Positions 37,453-47,985 of a DNA stretch of 59,081 bases are shown one piece after another. The notes under the pieces are model-generated. The model made no database searches. It was not told the origin of the DNA and was given only the letters and a program-made list of their open reading frames with translations. The stretch's first letter is position 1. Each line of letters begins with the position of its first letter. The stretch spans positions 1-59,081 of the forward strand of contig JASHRC010000201.1 in NCBI GenBank assembly GCA_030037525.1. Direction: 5' to 3'. A program made the position numbers and the translations under genes. Source of the stretch: Candidatus Acidiferrales bacterium. GTDB lineage: Bacteria; Acidobacteriota; Terriglobia; Acidiferrales; UBA7541.

Positions 37453-38625
37453 GTGATCGTCGGAGTGCCCAAGGAGAGTTTTCCGGGAGAGCGGCGGGTC
37501 GCGCTGGTGCCCCCCCTCATCCCCAATCTGAAGAAAGTCGGTTTGGACGTTGTAATCGAGGCTGGGGCGGGAAGCGCGGCGGGATACCCCGATGCTAGCT
37601 ATACGGAGAAAGGCGCAAAGGTTCTGCCCGATCGCGCATCCGTCTTTGGGGCCGCCGACATTATCACCCAGGTGCTTTGCTACGGCTCTAACGACGAGAC
37701 GGGCAAGGCCGATCTGCCCTTGCTGCGGCGCGATCAAGTGCTGATCGGATTTTTGCGGCCGTTGGGGTCGCGCCAGGTGGTCGAGGAGATCGCGGACAAG
37801 GGGGTGACGTCGTTTGCGGTGGAAATGATGCCGCGAACGACGCGGGCGCAGAGCATGGATGCACTCTCGTCGATGGCAACGGCCTGCGGGTATAAAGCTG
37901 TGCTGATTGCGGCAGACAGGTTGCCGAAGTTTTTCCCGATGCTGACGACCGCGGCGGGCACCATTACGCCTTCGCGCGTACTGATCATTGGCGTCGGAGT
38001 GGCCGGGCTGCAGGCCATCGCCACGGCGCGAAGGCTGGGCGCCGTTGTTTCGGCGTACGACGTGCGGCCAGTCGTCAAGGAGCAGGTGCAGAGCCTCGGC
38101 GCACGATTCGTGGAATTGGGCGTCGAAGCGAAGGATGCCCAAGATGCACGGGGATATGCGACCGCTCAGAGCGAGGATTTTTATGCGCGTCAGCGGCAAG
38201 CGATGGCGAAAGTCATTGCGGAAAACGACGTGGTGATCACCACAGCGGTAGTGCCGGGGAAGAAGGCACCGGTGCTGGTGACAGCGGACATGGTACGCGG
38301 CATGGCGCCGGGATCGGTGATCGTCGATCTGGCCGCAGAGCGCGGGGGGAACTGCGAACTGACTCGCTCGGGCGAAACTGTGATCGATTCTGGCGTGACC
38401 ATCATCGGCCAAATCAATCTGGCGAGCACGGTGCCCTACCATGCCAGTTCGCTCTATGCGCGCAACATCACCGCGTTTCTGGTGCACCTGGTGAAGGATG
38501 GCAAATTCAACCTGAAAATTGACGATGAGATCACGCGCGAGACGCTACTCACGCGCGGAGGCGAAATCGTGAACGCGAGGGTCCGGGAATTTTTTTCCTT
38601 GCCGGCTCTGGCGGTTCAGGCCTAG
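37453..38625 (+). CDS. pntAA: NAD(P) transhydrogenase subunit alpha 1 (AlaDH/PNT domain)
   Basis: IVGVPKESFPGERRVALVP, RTTRAQSMDALSSMA, VLIIGVGVAGLQAIATARRLGA, VIVDLAAERGGNCELT; GTG start. Confidence 0.94.
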   Translation: MIVGVPKESFPGERRVALVPPLIPNLKKVGLDVVIEAGAGSAAGYPDASYTEKGAKVLPDRASVFGAADIITQVLCYGSNDETGKADLPLLRRDQVLIGFLRPLGSRQVVEEIADKGVTSFAVEMMPRTTRAQSMDALSSMATACGYKAVLIAADRLPKFFPMLTTAAGTITPSRVLIIGVGVAGLQAIATARRLGAVVSAYDVRPVVKEQVQSLGARFVELGVEAKDAQDARGYATAQSEDFYARQRQAMAKVIAENDVVITTAVVPGKKAPVLVTADMVRGMAPGSVIVDLAAERGGNCELTRSGETVIDSGVTIIGQINLASTVPYHASSLYARNITAFLVHLVKDGKFNLKIDDEITRETLLTRGGEIVNARVREFFSLPALAVQA

Positions 38626-38635
38626 GGAGGGGAAC

Positions 38636-38932
38636 GTGCCTTCGGATTTCTTGTCGAATCTGTATGTCTTCATCCTGGCGGGATTCGTGGGCTTTGAGCT
38701 GATCAAGCGGGTTTCTCCGCTCCTGCACACGCCGCTCATGTCGCTGACGAACGCGCTCGACGCCATTGTGGTGGTGGCGGCCATCATCATCGCGGGCCGG
38801 CAGGAGACGAAGCTGTCGGTGATTCTCGGGTTGATCGCCGTCGCTGCCTCCTTTAGCAACATGGTGGGCGGATTCTTCATCACCGACCGCATGCTGCGCA
38901 TGTTCAAAAGCGGCAAGCCCAAGAAGTCATGA
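38636..38932 (+). CDS. pntAB: NAD(P) transhydrogenase subunit alpha 2
   Basis: VGFELIKRVSPLLHTPLMSLTNALDAIVVVAAI...FSNMVGGFFITDRMLRMF. Confidence 0.93.
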   Translation: MPSDFLSNLYVFILAGFVGFELIKRVSPLLHTPLMSLTNALDAIVVVAAIIIAGRQETKLSVILGLIAVAASFSNMVGGFFITDRMLRMFKSGKPKKS

Positions 38933-40329
38933 GCAGCGCCGCCTCCATGCAGCTGATCCACACGACCTATATCGTATCGGTCGTCCTGTTTATTTTGGCG
39001 ATCAAGTGGCTGAGCTCGCCAACCACCGCAAAGCGTGGCGTGCTATCGGGTGAAATCGCCGCGGCCCTGGCGCTGGCGGCCACGCTGGCCGACCCGGAGG
39101 TGCACGAATACAAATGGATCGTGGTGGCGCTCGTCGTGGGAGCGGGCGTCGGAATTCCTCTCGGCATGGTGAAAATAACGGCCGTGCCGCAGCGGACCGC
39201 GCTCAGCCACGCGTTCGGAGCACTGTCGGCCTCCCTGATTGGAATTGCGGAATATTACGTGGGTATTCCGCGCCTGACGCACTTCGGCATGGGCGAAATC
39301 GGCCTCGAGGTGGTGATCGGCTCGCTGACCTTTACTGGCAGCCTGATTGCCGCCGCCAAGCTACAGGAAATTAAATTCATCCCGCAACGTCCGGTGGTCT
39401 ATAAAGGTCAGAACATCGTCAGCCTTTCGGTTCTGGCGGTCGCCGTTTTGCTGATCATTGCGCTGGTCATCAATCCCGAACAGCCTTACCTGTTCCCCAT
39501 CATGGTTGTCATTTCACTCGTGTTTGGCGTGCTGCTGGTGACGCCCATCGGCGGCGCCGATATGCCCACGGTGATCTCCCTGCTCAATTCCTACGCCGGA
39601 TTCACAGCCGCGCTGCTGGGTTTCGTGCTGAACAGCAAAGTGCTGGTGGTTGCGGGGGCGCTCGATGGCTCATCCGGCTTCATTCTGTCGGTCATCATGT
39701 GCAAGGCCATGAATCGGTCGTTCACCAATGTGATGTTCGGCGCGTTCGGGCAGGTGCAAACCTCCGGTGCAGCGGCCCAGGAGACCCGCACGGTACGAAG
39801 CGCCTCGCCAGAAGAAGCGGCTGAGATTCTCGCGGCGGCGAGCAAGGTGGTGGTGGTGCCTGGGTATGGAATGGCGGTAGCGCAGGCCCAGCACAAGGTG
39901 CGCGAGCTGTTCGATAACCTCACCAAGAAGGGTGTCGAGGTCACCTTTGGGATTCATCCGGTGGCGGGCCGCATGCCGGGGCACATGAACGTGTTGCTCG
40001 CCGAGGCAGACATACCGTACGACCGCCTCAAGGAGATGGACGACGTCAACTCGGAGCTGCCCCAGACTGACGTGGCGCTGGTCATCGGCGCCAACGACGT
40101 GACGAATCCTGCGGCGCGAACCGATCCAGGGAGCCCCATCTACGGCATGCCGATTCTGGATGTGGACAAGGCTCGCACGGTAATGGTCATCAAGCGCAGC
40201 ATGAACCCGGGCTTTGCGGGAATCGATAATCCGCTCTACTACTTCGACAAAACGCTGATGCTTTTCGGTGATGCCAAAGGCTTCGTGGGCGACATTGTTC
40301 GCGAGCTTTCGGGCAACTCTTCGCACTAA
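38929..40329 (+). CDS. pntB: NAD(P) transhydrogenase subunit beta
   Basis: [67 protein letters not shown]. Confidence 0.95.
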   Translation: MSSAASMQLIHTTYIVSVVLFILAIKWLSSPTTAKRGVLSGEIAAALALAATLADPEVHEYKWIVVALVVGAGVGIPLGMVKITAVPQRTALSHAFGALSASLIGIAEYYVGIPRLTHFGMGEIGLEVVIGSLTFTGSLIAAAKLQEIKFIPQRPVVYKGQNIVSLSVLAVAVLLIIALVINPEQPYLFPIMVVISLVFGVLLVTPIGGADMPTVISLLNSYAGFTAALLGFVLNSKVLVVAGALDGSSGFILSVIMCKAMNRSFTNVMFGAFGQVQTSGAAAQETRTVRSASPEEAAEILAAASKVVVVPGYGMAVAQAQHKVRELFDNLTKKGVEVTFGIHPVAGRMPGHMNVLLAEADIPYDRLKEMDDVNSELPQTDVALVIGANDVTNPAARTDPGSPIYGMPILDVDKARTVMVIKRSMNPGFAGIDNPLYYFDKTLMLFGDAKGFVGDIVRELSGNSSH

Positions 40330-40360
40330 CAAAAGAGTTCACAGAAAACACGCCCCGCGT

Positions 40361-40843
40361 ATGGATCGAAATCCGCGGGACTGGCAGGTTCTGGCCATGA
40401 CCAAAGCCGATCGCCCAAGCCGCGCGTTTACTCGCAGACTCTCGATCCGAACTTCCAGGCGAGCGGAGCTCAAAGACGTCACCGCCGAAATTGGGGCGGT
40501 GGTTCGGGAATCCGGCTGCGGGGAGGGGATCTGCCACCTGTATGTTCCCCATACGACCGCGGGCGTTGTGATCAATGAGGGCGATGATCCGGCCGTGGCT
40601 CGCGATATTGCGACGACACTTGAGCGCCTGGTTCCGCACCATGCCAGTTATGAGCATGCCGAAGGCAATGCCGATTCGCACATCCAGGCGGCCCTAGCCG
40701 GCTCGTCCGCCATCGTATGGATTGAAAACGGGAAGCTCGCGCTGGGCCGCTGGCAGGCTATCTTCCTAGCGGAGTTCGATGGTCCCCGCACCCGCGAGCT
40801 GCGCGTCAAGATTGTGCCTGATCCGGCCTCCGAGCCCGGCTAA
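40361..40843 (+). CDS. Secondary thiamine-phosphate synthase enzyme / YjbQ family (UPF0047)
   Basis: [63 protein letters not shown]. Confidence 0.92.
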   Translation: MDRNPRDWQVLAMTKADRPSRAFTRRLSIRTSRRAELKDVTAEIGAVVRESGCGEGICHLYVPHTTAGVVINEGDDPAVARDIATTLERLVPHHASYEHAEGNADSHIQAALAGSSAIVWIENGKLALGRWQAIFLAEFDGPRTRELRVKIVPDPASEPG

Positions 40844-40911
40844 CTTCCCGACCCCCTCAGCTTTTTCCTCGATAGGGAACGCCACCGAGTCTCTAGTAAA
40901 ATCGCGTCGGC

Positions 40912-41841
40912 ATGCCATTCCGATCTGGATTCGTCGCCATTGTCGGGCGACCGAATGCGGGAAAATCCACGCTGGTCAACACGCTGGTAGGCCGCAAAGT
41001 GGCTATTGTCTCCCCGCGACCGCAAACCACGCGGAATCGCATCCAGGCGATCCTGAATCGGGACGATGCGCAAATCGTCCTGATCGATACTCCCGGAATT
41101 CACAAAGCAGAGAATGTGTTGGGCCATCAAATGATGGCCGAGGCCGCCCGTGCCCTCCAGGGAATCGACCTTCTTTCGCTGATTGTGGATGCTACCTCCA
41201 AATTCGGCGCGGGCGACCGCTTTTCACTCCAATGGATCAAGCGGTTCACGGGCCCGGTGTTCCTGCTGCTGAACAAAGTCGACCGCGTCAGCAAGCCCCT
41301 GCTGCTGCCGCTGATCGATCGCTATCGGCAACGTTTCGATTTCGCCGAGATCTTCCCGATTTCCGCGCTCCGTGGCGAAGGCTGCTCGGATCTTGTGAAC
41401 GCATGGGTTGCGCGCCTTCCTGAAGCGCCGCCCTACTTTCCGCCCGACCAGTTCACCGACCAGCCGGAGCGCTTTCTGGTTGCTGAATTGGTCCGCGAGC
41501 AGGCCATCCATGCGACCCGACAAGAAGTGCCGCACGCGGTGGCTGTGCTGATCGACCGCTTTGAAGAGAAAACTGATTTGATCAAAATCCGTGCGACGAT
41601 CTACATCGAGCGCCAAGGGCAGAAGGGGATTTTGATCGGCAAGGGCGGCGAAACCATCAAGAAAATCGGAACTCTGGCGCGCAGGGAGATCGAGTCGATC
41701 CTCGGCGCGCACGTCTTTCTCGAGCTTTTCGTAAAGGTACAGCCGAATTGGCGCCAAAACGCCACGCTCGTCCACCAGCTCGACTGGCACCGCCAGCTCG
41801 AGCAACTCGCCAAAATAGAACAGGAAGAGACTGGGGGCTAG
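40912..41841 (+). CDS. era: GTPase Era
   Basis: GFVAIVGRPNAGKSTLVNTLVG, IDTPGIHKAENVLG, LNKVDRV, KH domain GQKGILIGKGGETIKKIGTLARREIE. Confidence 0.97.
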   Translation: MPFRSGFVAIVGRPNAGKSTLVNTLVGRKVAIVSPRPQTTRNRIQAILNRDDAQIVLIDTPGIHKAENVLGHQMMAEAARALQGIDLLSLIVDATSKFGAGDRFSLQWIKRFTGPVFLLLNKVDRVSKPLLLPLIDRYRQRFDFAEIFPISALRGEGCSDLVNAWVARLPEAPPYFPPDQFTDQPERFLVAELVREQAIHATRQEVPHAVAVLIDRFEEKTDLIKIRATIYIERQGQKGILIGKGGETIKKIGTLARREIESILGAHVFLELFVKVQPNWRQNATLVHQLDWHRQLEQLAKIEQEETGG

Positions 41842-41933
41842 GCGCTGATCGGCGCTGGCCTGCCGCACGGCACCGAACCAATACAGCCAAAGGCCTCGGC
41901 CCCTCCTGACTTCCGCTGGCCGGTCGCGACCGA

Positions 41934-43292
41934 TCAGGAGGCTTTCGAGGGGGCAATGCCGAGAGCGCGCATCTTGCGGTAGAGGTGGCTGCGCTCGAGC
42001 CCTAGCGCGGCCGCCGCCTTGGTCATATTCCAGCGATTCTCTTCGAGCTTGCGTAACACGAATTCGCGTTCGTACGCACAGCGCGCTTCCTGCAAGCTGG
42101 CGTATGGCTTTGGGGGACTCTTCGAAGCGCCGCGAAACAGTTCCGGGGGCAGATGGTGTGGCTCGATTCGCGGGGAGGGACACATGATCACGAGCCTCTC
42201 CACCAAATTCCGCAATTCGCGGACATTGCCGGGCCAAGGATAGGCCAGCAGCACTTCCATTGCTTGTGGCGTGAATTCCTTCGGTTTCTTTCCGTAGGCT
42301 TCGCAGAATTCCTTCAGGAAATGGGCCGCAAGGATGGGAATGTCTTCCATGCGTTCTCGGAGCGCCGGAACATAAAACGGAATCACGTTGAGCCGGTAGA
42401 AAAGATCCTCCCGAAAGGCATTGCGCGCAATTTCCTCCTCCAGTTTTTTGTTCGTCGCGGCAATCACGCGAACATCCACCGTCACCGGCTGGTTCGAGCC
42501 CAACGGTTCGACGCGCTGTTCTTCCAGCACGCGCAGCACCTTCGATTGCGTCTTCAGGCTCATATCGCCGATCTCGTCCAGGAACAGCGTTCCGCCATCG
42601 GCCTTTTGGAATTTTCCGATCTTATCTTCGCCGGCGCCGGTGAAGCTGCCTTTGCGGTGACCGAACATTTCCGATTCGATCAGCTCCTCGGGGATGGCCG
42701 CGCAATTGACTTCCACGAAGGGCTGCTGCCGCCGGGAGCTATTGGCGTGCAGCGCGCGCGCAACCAGTTCTTTTCCCGTGCCGCTTTCGCCGTAGATCAG
42801 AACGCGGCCCGTGGTCGGAGCGGTGAGCGCAATCTGCTGGCGAAGCGCTTTCATAGGGACGCTCGAGCCGATAATCTGGTACCGCTCCTCGAGTTCTGCG
42901 CGCAACCGGCGGTTTTCGTCTTCCAAGCGGATGTATTCGAGCGCGTTGCGCACCACCACCACGATCTTTTCAAGCGACAGCGGTTTTTCGATGAAATCGA
43001 AGGCGCCCAGTTTGGTGGCCCGCACCGCGGCTTCGATATTTGCGTGTCCGGAGATCATCACCACCATGGGCGCCGAATCGAGCGTCTCGAGGCGCTCGAG
43101 CACACTGAGACCGTCCAAACCCGGCAGCCATACGTCCAGCAGGATCAGGTCAAATTTTCGCCGTTCGATCTCCTCCAGACACTCTTCGCCCGAAGCGAGT
43201 GTCTCGACTTCGTAGCCTTCGTCGCGCAGCAGCGCGCCCAGTGACTGGCGGATGCCGCTTTCGTCGTCAACGATGAGAAGGCTGGGAGGCAC
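41934..43292 (-). CDS. Sigma-54-dependent response regulator, NtrC/NtrX family
   Basis: REC domain, GESGTGKELVARALH, GAFTGA-like GSFTGAGEDK, Fis-type HTH at the C-terminus. Confidence 0.96.
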   Translation of the reverse strand: MPPSLLIVDDESGIRQSLGALLRDEGYEVETLASGEECLEEIERRKFDLILLDVWLPGLDGLSVLERLETLDSAPMVVMISGHANIEAAVRATKLGAFDFIEKPLSLEKIVVVVRNALEYIRLEDENRRLRAELEERYQIIGSSVPMKALRQQIALTAPTTGRVLIYGESGTGKELVARALHANSSRRQQPFVEVNCAAIPEELIESEMFGHRKGSFTGAGEDKIGKFQKADGGTLFLDEIGDMSLKTQSKVLRVLEEQRVEPLGSNQPVTVDVRVIAATNKKLEEEIARNAFREDLFYRLNVIPFYVPALRERMEDIPILAAHFLKEFCEAYGKKPKEFTPQAMEVLLAYPWPGNVRELRNLVERLVIMCPSPRIEPHHLPPELFRGASKSPPKPYASLQEARCAYEREFVLRKLEENRWNMTKAAAALGLERSHLYRKMRALGIAPSKAS

Positions 43293-43301
43293 GTCGGGTC
43301 C

Positions 43302-45470
43302 TTATCCGATTTGTGTGGACACGGCGACTTCGGCAGCGGGGAAGCGCATCACAAACCGCGCCCCCACAGGAGAGTTGTCCTCGATTCGGATGGTGCCGTT
43401 GTGCTCGGCGACAATGCGGCTGGCAATGGCCAAGCCGAGTCCGGTTCCGCGGCCCTTGGTGGAAAAGTGCGGGAGGAAAAGCCTTTCTTTATCCTCAGGG
43501 GAAACACCGTGGCCGCTGTCGGAGACCTCAATTTCGACGGCGTCGCCATCGGCCACCGCGCGGGTGGCCAGGTGTAGGCGGCGGATGGCGGTTCCTTCCA
43601 TGGCCTCGGCGGCGTTGTCGATCAGATTCGCGAGCACGGTGCCCATGAGTTCCGGATCGGCCTTGATGAGCGGGAGCGAAGCCGCCAGATCGCTCGATAC
43701 CGCGATGCCTTCCAGACGGCCGTCGAAACGGCCGAGCGCGGCCTGGACCATCGAATTCACGTTGGCGGCCACCAGGCGAGCAGCGGGGAATCGCGCAAAC
43801 TGCGAGAACTCATTCACCAGAGAGGAGAGCGTCTGTGCCTCTCGCTCAATCAATCCGGCGCATTCGGCAACAAGTTTCTCGAATTCCGAGTGTGCGAATC
43901 CTGGATAGGCGGAAGAGGCGCGATCCAGGTGACGAAGCAGCCGTTGTGCGGAAAGCTGGATCGGTGTGAGCGGATTTTTGATTTCATGCGCGATCCGCTG
44001 AGCCACTTCCTGCCACGCCGCGGCCTTTTGCGCCTGGAGAAGTTCGGTCAAGTCGTCGATCACCACTACAAATCCGGAATTCGACCGCCTCGGGCCCAGG
44101 GAGCTGACCGTCACGGCAGCCCGTACCAGCCGGCCGCCGGTGGCAATTTCAATTTCGCGAGACGCCGCGCCCATCCGCAGCGACCTGCGCATCAGGTGCA
44201 ACACGGCCCTGGCAGCTTCGTCTCCCAGCAATTCCGCGAGCGTGCGCGCCCCGCGCACCGATTCGCCCAGGATGGCCACCACAGCGCCGTTCACCCGCGC
44301 CACGTTGCCCGATGCATCCAGCGAAACGACACCGGTCGGCACGTTTTCAAGAATCGTTTCCATAAGGTTCCGGCGCCGCTCGCGCTCTTCGATGGCTTGC
44401 TCGAGGCTTTTCGTGAATTCGTTGATTTGCTTGCGGCCCTCGCTGAGCTGTTCGGTCATGCGATTGAACGAACGGACCAGAGTGCCGAGCTCATCGCGGG
44501 CCTGAACGTTAATGCGCTGGTCGAAATTCCCGCGCGAGATTTCGCCGGTGGCTTCGGCAAGCGCCTGGATGGGAACGGTCACCTGTTTGGCGAGGAACAG
44601 GGCGACCCAGGTGGTTGCGAACAGCAGGACCAGAGTAATGAACGCGAGTACCGCCAAAAGGATGCGTTTGTAATTGCGGAGTTGCTGCTTGAGAGCAAGA
44701 TAGGTTGTGGTTTGTGTCTCAATATCAGCGTAGCGGCTCGAGAAATCATCGGGCAAACGCCGCGCCACATAGAGCGTTCCCCCCCTCACGGGCGCAGTAC
44801 CCGCCAGGTACAGCTGCCCGTTCACTTTCCATACCTGGGCGCCGCTCTCGATCGTCTCGACGGGCCCAGGCGAGAGAGACCCGATTTCCGCGTGGGCGTC
44901 GCCGCCCGACGTGGCACGGCTGGCGACGACCTTCCCCGTCGAGTTCGCTACCCACCAAATATCCACCGACTGGCTGCGCGCCAGAAAGGCCGCATCGGGT
45001 GAGCCATCGACGACCGAGACCTGGGCCAACCGCGTCAGCTGCGCAAATTCAGAAGCCTCGAAATGCGAAAGCAGTGTTTGACTTTCCTCGCTGGCGATTT
45101 CCAGCGGGCGCGGGAACCAGAGATTCAGGGTCCGGTTGATCAAGGCATAGCTGAAAAAGAACAGGAACACGACGGGCAGCAGAGACACGCCCATGGCGCC
45201 CAACACCATCTTGACCTTAAACCGTGAGCCGAGTTGCCCGGTGCGCCGTTCCAGTCCCAGCTTGACTAGGTAGCGCACTAAGATCGATGCCAGCGTCAGC
45301 AGCGAGGCGCCGATGATCATCGAAAGCGCGAACAGGATGTAGGTGCTGGTTTGTCCGGTTTCGAGCGGAACTCGGAATGACCCCAGGGTGATTACCGCGG
45401 CGGCCAGCAAGACCACCACGACAAACATGGCGATCGGCCACCACTGCCGCTTGGGCTGAGCGCGCTCCAT
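43302..45470 (-). CDS. NtrY-like sensor histidine kinase (TM, HAMP, PAS, HisKA, HATPase)
   Basis: WQEVAQRIAHEIKNPLTPIQLSAQRLLR, NLIDNAAEAM, GTGLGLAIASRIVAEHNGTI. Confidence 0.95.
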   Translation of the reverse strand: MERAQPKRQWWPIAMFVVVVLLAAAVITLGSFRVPLETGQTSTYILFALSMIIGASLLTLASILVRYLVKLGLERRTGQLGSRFKVKMVLGAMGVSLLPVVFLFFFSYALINRTLNLWFPRPLEIASEESQTLLSHFEASEFAQLTRLAQVSVVDGSPDAAFLARSQSVDIWWVANSTGKVVASRATSGGDAHAEIGSLSPGPVETIESGAQVWKVNGQLYLAGTAPVRGGTLYVARRLPDDFSSRYADIETQTTTYLALKQQLRNYKRILLAVLAFITLVLLFATTWVALFLAKQVTVPIQALAEATGEISRGNFDQRINVQARDELGTLVRSFNRMTEQLSEGRKQINEFTKSLEQAIEERERRRNLMETILENVPTGVVSLDASGNVARVNGAVVAILGESVRGARTLAELLGDEAARAVLHLMRRSLRMGAASREIEIATGGRLVRAAVTVSSLGPRRSNSGFVVVIDDLTELLQAQKAAAWQEVAQRIAHEIKNPLTPIQLSAQRLLRHLDRASSAYPGFAHSEFEKLVAECAGLIEREAQTLSSLVNEFSQFARFPAARLVAANVNSMVQAALGRFDGRLEGIAVSSDLAASLPLIKADPELMGTVLANLIDNAAEAMEGTAIRRLHLATRAVADGDAVEIEVSDSGHGVSPEDKERLFLPHFSTKGRGTGLGLAIASRIVAEHNGTIRIEDNSPVGARFVMRFPAAEVAVSTQIG

Positions 45471-45471
45471 C

Positions 45472-46365
45472 TCAGCGGCCCTCCTCGAGATAGCGGCCGA
45501 GCGGACAGGCTTGGCACAGCGGCTTCTGCTTTCGGCAAAAACTCTTCCCGGTATTTACGATCAGCGCGTGGAACTCGTTGAACCAGCGGCTGTTTCCCGG
45601 CGAATGCCGCTCAAATATCCAGCGGACATCTTCGTAACCAGCCTTTTCGCCGATCCAGCCGTGACGCGCGAGCAAGCGCTTGGTATAGCCATCAGCGACC
45701 ATGACCGGGTGCTCGCCCGCGTAGAGCAGGATCGAATCGGCTGTTTCAGGCCCCACTCCGAAGATACCCAACAGCTTGTCGCGCAGCACGATGGTGGGCG
45801 TCTCGAACATGCGCCGCAACGAACGGCCGTACTCGCGGTCCAGAAACTGGCAGAACGCTTTGAGTTTCCGTGCTTTCTGGCGGAAATAGCCGGAGGAACG
45901 AATGAGCTCCTCTAATCGGGTGGAAGGAACCCGTTCGATTGCCGCTGGGGATAGCAACCCGGCCGTCCGCAGGTTTGTGATGGCACGTTCCACATTGGCC
46001 CACGAGGTGTTTTGCGTCAGAATCGCGCCGACCACGACCTCAAATTTCGTTTTTCCCGGCCACCAGTGCTGCGGTCCGAACCGGGTAAAAAGCGAGTTGT
46101 AATACTCATCGAGCGGCGGTGCGCCGTCGGTCGGCGCCGTTCTCGGGAGGCTTGGCCCGCCGGCGCGCGTTTTCCGGCCGGTTAACGCACTTGGGAGCGC
46201 CCGAGGACTCGGACCAAAGGCGGTTTTTGCGGCGGATCTCACAAGCTCCTCACGATAAATGTCGCCCGATCGCAAAGTCAAGCCACATGTGGCTTTTCGA
46301 CCACACCGTGTGTGATCCCGGATGAGACTGACGGTAACCAGGGGGGACGAGTCGAGTATCAGCAA
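45472..46365 (-). CDS. HhH-GPD / endonuclease III-like DNA glycosylase
   Basis: TKFEVVVGAILTQNTSWANVERAI, LLGIFGVGPETADSILLYAGEHPVMVADGYTKRLLARHG, C-x6-C-x2-C near the end; start uncertain. Confidence 0.85.
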   Translation of the reverse strand: MLILDSSPLVTVSLIRDHTRCGRKATCGLTLRSGDIYREELVRSAAKTAFGPSPRALPSALTGRKTRAGGPSLPRTAPTDGAPPLDEYYNSLFTRFGPQHWWPGKTKFEVVVGAILTQNTSWANVERAITNLRTAGLLSPAAIERVPSTRLEELIRSSGYFRQKARKLKAFCQFLDREYGRSLRRMFETPTIVLRDKLLGIFGVGPETADSILLYAGEHPVMVADGYTKRLLARHGWIGEKAGYEDVRWIFERHSPGNSRWFNEFHALIVNTGKSFCRKQKPLCQACPLGRYLEEGR

Positions 46366-46379
46366 TCAGGAATGCTTCC

Positions 46380-47507
46380 CTAACCGTTCTTGCGTTCGAA
46401 TTCGCGCATGAAACTGACCAGGGCCTCGGCCGCATCGAGTCCCACGGCGTTGTAGAGTGAAATGCGGATTCCGCCTACCGAGCGGTGCCCCTTGACGCCC
46501 ACCAGGCCAGCGGACTCGGCTTCGGTGACGAACTTCGACTCAACCGCGTCGTTGCCTCCCGCGATACGGAAGACCACGTTCATCGACGACCGGGAGTCCC
46601 GCTCCACAGGCGAGCGATAGTATCGACTGGCATCGATTGTCTCATAGAGCAGCTTCGCTTTGGCTTGGTTGCGCTTCTCGAGGGCGGCGACACCGCCTTC
46701 GCCATCGATCCACTCCAGCATCAGTCCGACGACATAGACGGCAAACGTCGGCGGCGTGTGATAGAGCGACTTTTCCTTGATCTGTGTTTTGTACTGAAGG
46801 ATTTTGGCAGTCTGATGGCTGGCGCGCTCGGCCAGGTCGCGACGGATGATCACGATCGTAGTGCCGGAGGGGCCTAGGTTCTTTTGCGCCCCGGCAAAAA
46901 TCAATCCAAACTGCCGCACTTCCATCGACCGGGAAGCGATATCGGACGACATGTCGGCAATAAGCGGAACCGGGCCCGTGTCGGGAATTTCCCTCCACTG
47001 CGTGCCTTCGATGGTGTTGTTCGTGCACATGTGCACGTAAGAAGCGTCGGGCACGAGCGTGATTTCGTCTTTTCGGGGAACCCGCGTGAATTTCTCGGAT
47101 TCGGTTGAGGCAGCCATGCGGCAGCTCGCCAGCCTTTTCAGTTCTTCCATGGCTTTGGCCGTCCAGGAGCCCGTATGCAGCACGTCGACGGGCTTGCCTG
47201 GCAGATAGAGATTCATCGGGACCATCGCGAATTGCCCGCTGCCGCCGCCCTGCAGGAAAACCACCGCATACTCTTCCGGAACGCCAAGAAGGCGCCGGAG
47301 GTCTTTCTCGGTTTTCTCGTTGATGGCCTCGTATTCCGGCGAACGATGACTCATCTCCATCACAGACATGCCGGAGCCATGGTAGTCGAGCAGCTCCGCG
47401 CGGATGCGCTCCAAAACCGGCAGGGGCAAGGCCGCCGGGCCCGGATTGAAGTTGAAGACCCGCTTGACCCCCCGCTCCGACGCTAGGGAAGCTTTCATGA
47501 CGACCAT
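46380..47507 (-). CDS. serC: Phosphoserine aminotransferase
   Basis: FNFNPGPAALPLPVLERI, FLQGGGSGQFAMVPMNL, CTNNTIEGTQW, ADMSSDIASR, GAQKNLGPSG. Confidence 0.96.
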   Translation of the reverse strand: MVVMKASLASERGVKRVFNFNPGPAALPLPVLERIRAELLDYHGSGMSVMEMSHRSPEYEAINEKTEKDLRRLLGVPEEYAVVFLQGGGSGQFAMVPMNLYLPGKPVDVLHTGSWTAKAMEELKRLASCRMAASTESEKFTRVPRKDEITLVPDASYVHMCTNNTIEGTQWREIPDTGPVPLIADMSSDIASRSMEVRQFGLIFAGAQKNLGPSGTTIVIIRRDLAERASHQTAKILQYKTQIKEKSLYHTPPTFAVYVVGLMLEWIDGEGGVAALEKRNQAKAKLLYETIDASRYYRSPVERDSRSSMNVVFRIAGGNDAVESKFVTEAESAGLVGVKGHRSVGGIRISLYNAVGLDAAEALVSFMREFERKNG

Positions 47508-47702
47508 TCCTCGCGCTCGAAATCCGCTGCGGGTTTAGGATAGCAGAAGTCGCCGGGAATTCGCGGACCGATCGACCGGCGTGGAGCGAAAGCCACTGCG
47601 GAGCGCCCGATCCGAGGGATTTCCACCCGGGTACGCGCCTTGAACTTTTAAGGTGCAACCGCTAGACTCGATTGAGTAGTCCTCGATTGCGGAGCCGTCG
47701 AC

Positions 47703-47984
47703 ATGCTTCTCTCGCGGGATTTTGTCGGCTACATGGCCAAGGAAGTGGTCAAGCGCCTGATCGCCGCCAAAATGATTGAAACCAAAGACGCCGAAGCCCT
47801 CACCCAGCAGGTCCGGCAGGTGATGGCCGATGAGGTGAGTGTCGAAGACCGGCTGAGTGAGGAAGCGCGCGAGATTTTGAGCCGGTATTCGGAGGAAATG
47901 CGCCGCACCGGCGTCTCCTACCAGGAGATGTACAAGAAGGTGAAAAGCCAGTTGGCGCGGGACAGGAAGCTCATTCTGCGTTGA
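47703..47984 (+). CDS. DUF507 family protein
   Basis: MLLSRDFVGYMAKEVVKRLIAAKMIE...SVEDRLSEEAREILSRYSEEMRR. Confidence 0.82.
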   Translation: MLLSRDFVGYMAKEVVKRLIAAKMIETKDAEALTQQVRQVMADEVSVEDRLSEEAREILSRYSEEMRRTGVSYQEMYKKVKSQLARDRKLILR

Positions 47985-47985
47985 T

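Noticed and set aside
42153-43244. 363-aa + strand ORF over the NtrX-like regulator
   Set aside because: Antisense of a textbook sigma54 activator; no domain content.
45512-45540. TGGCAC...TTCTGC resembling a sigma54 promoter near the two-component genes
   Set aside because: Spacing does not fit TGGCAC-N5-TTGCW and it lies inside the glycosylase coding sequence.
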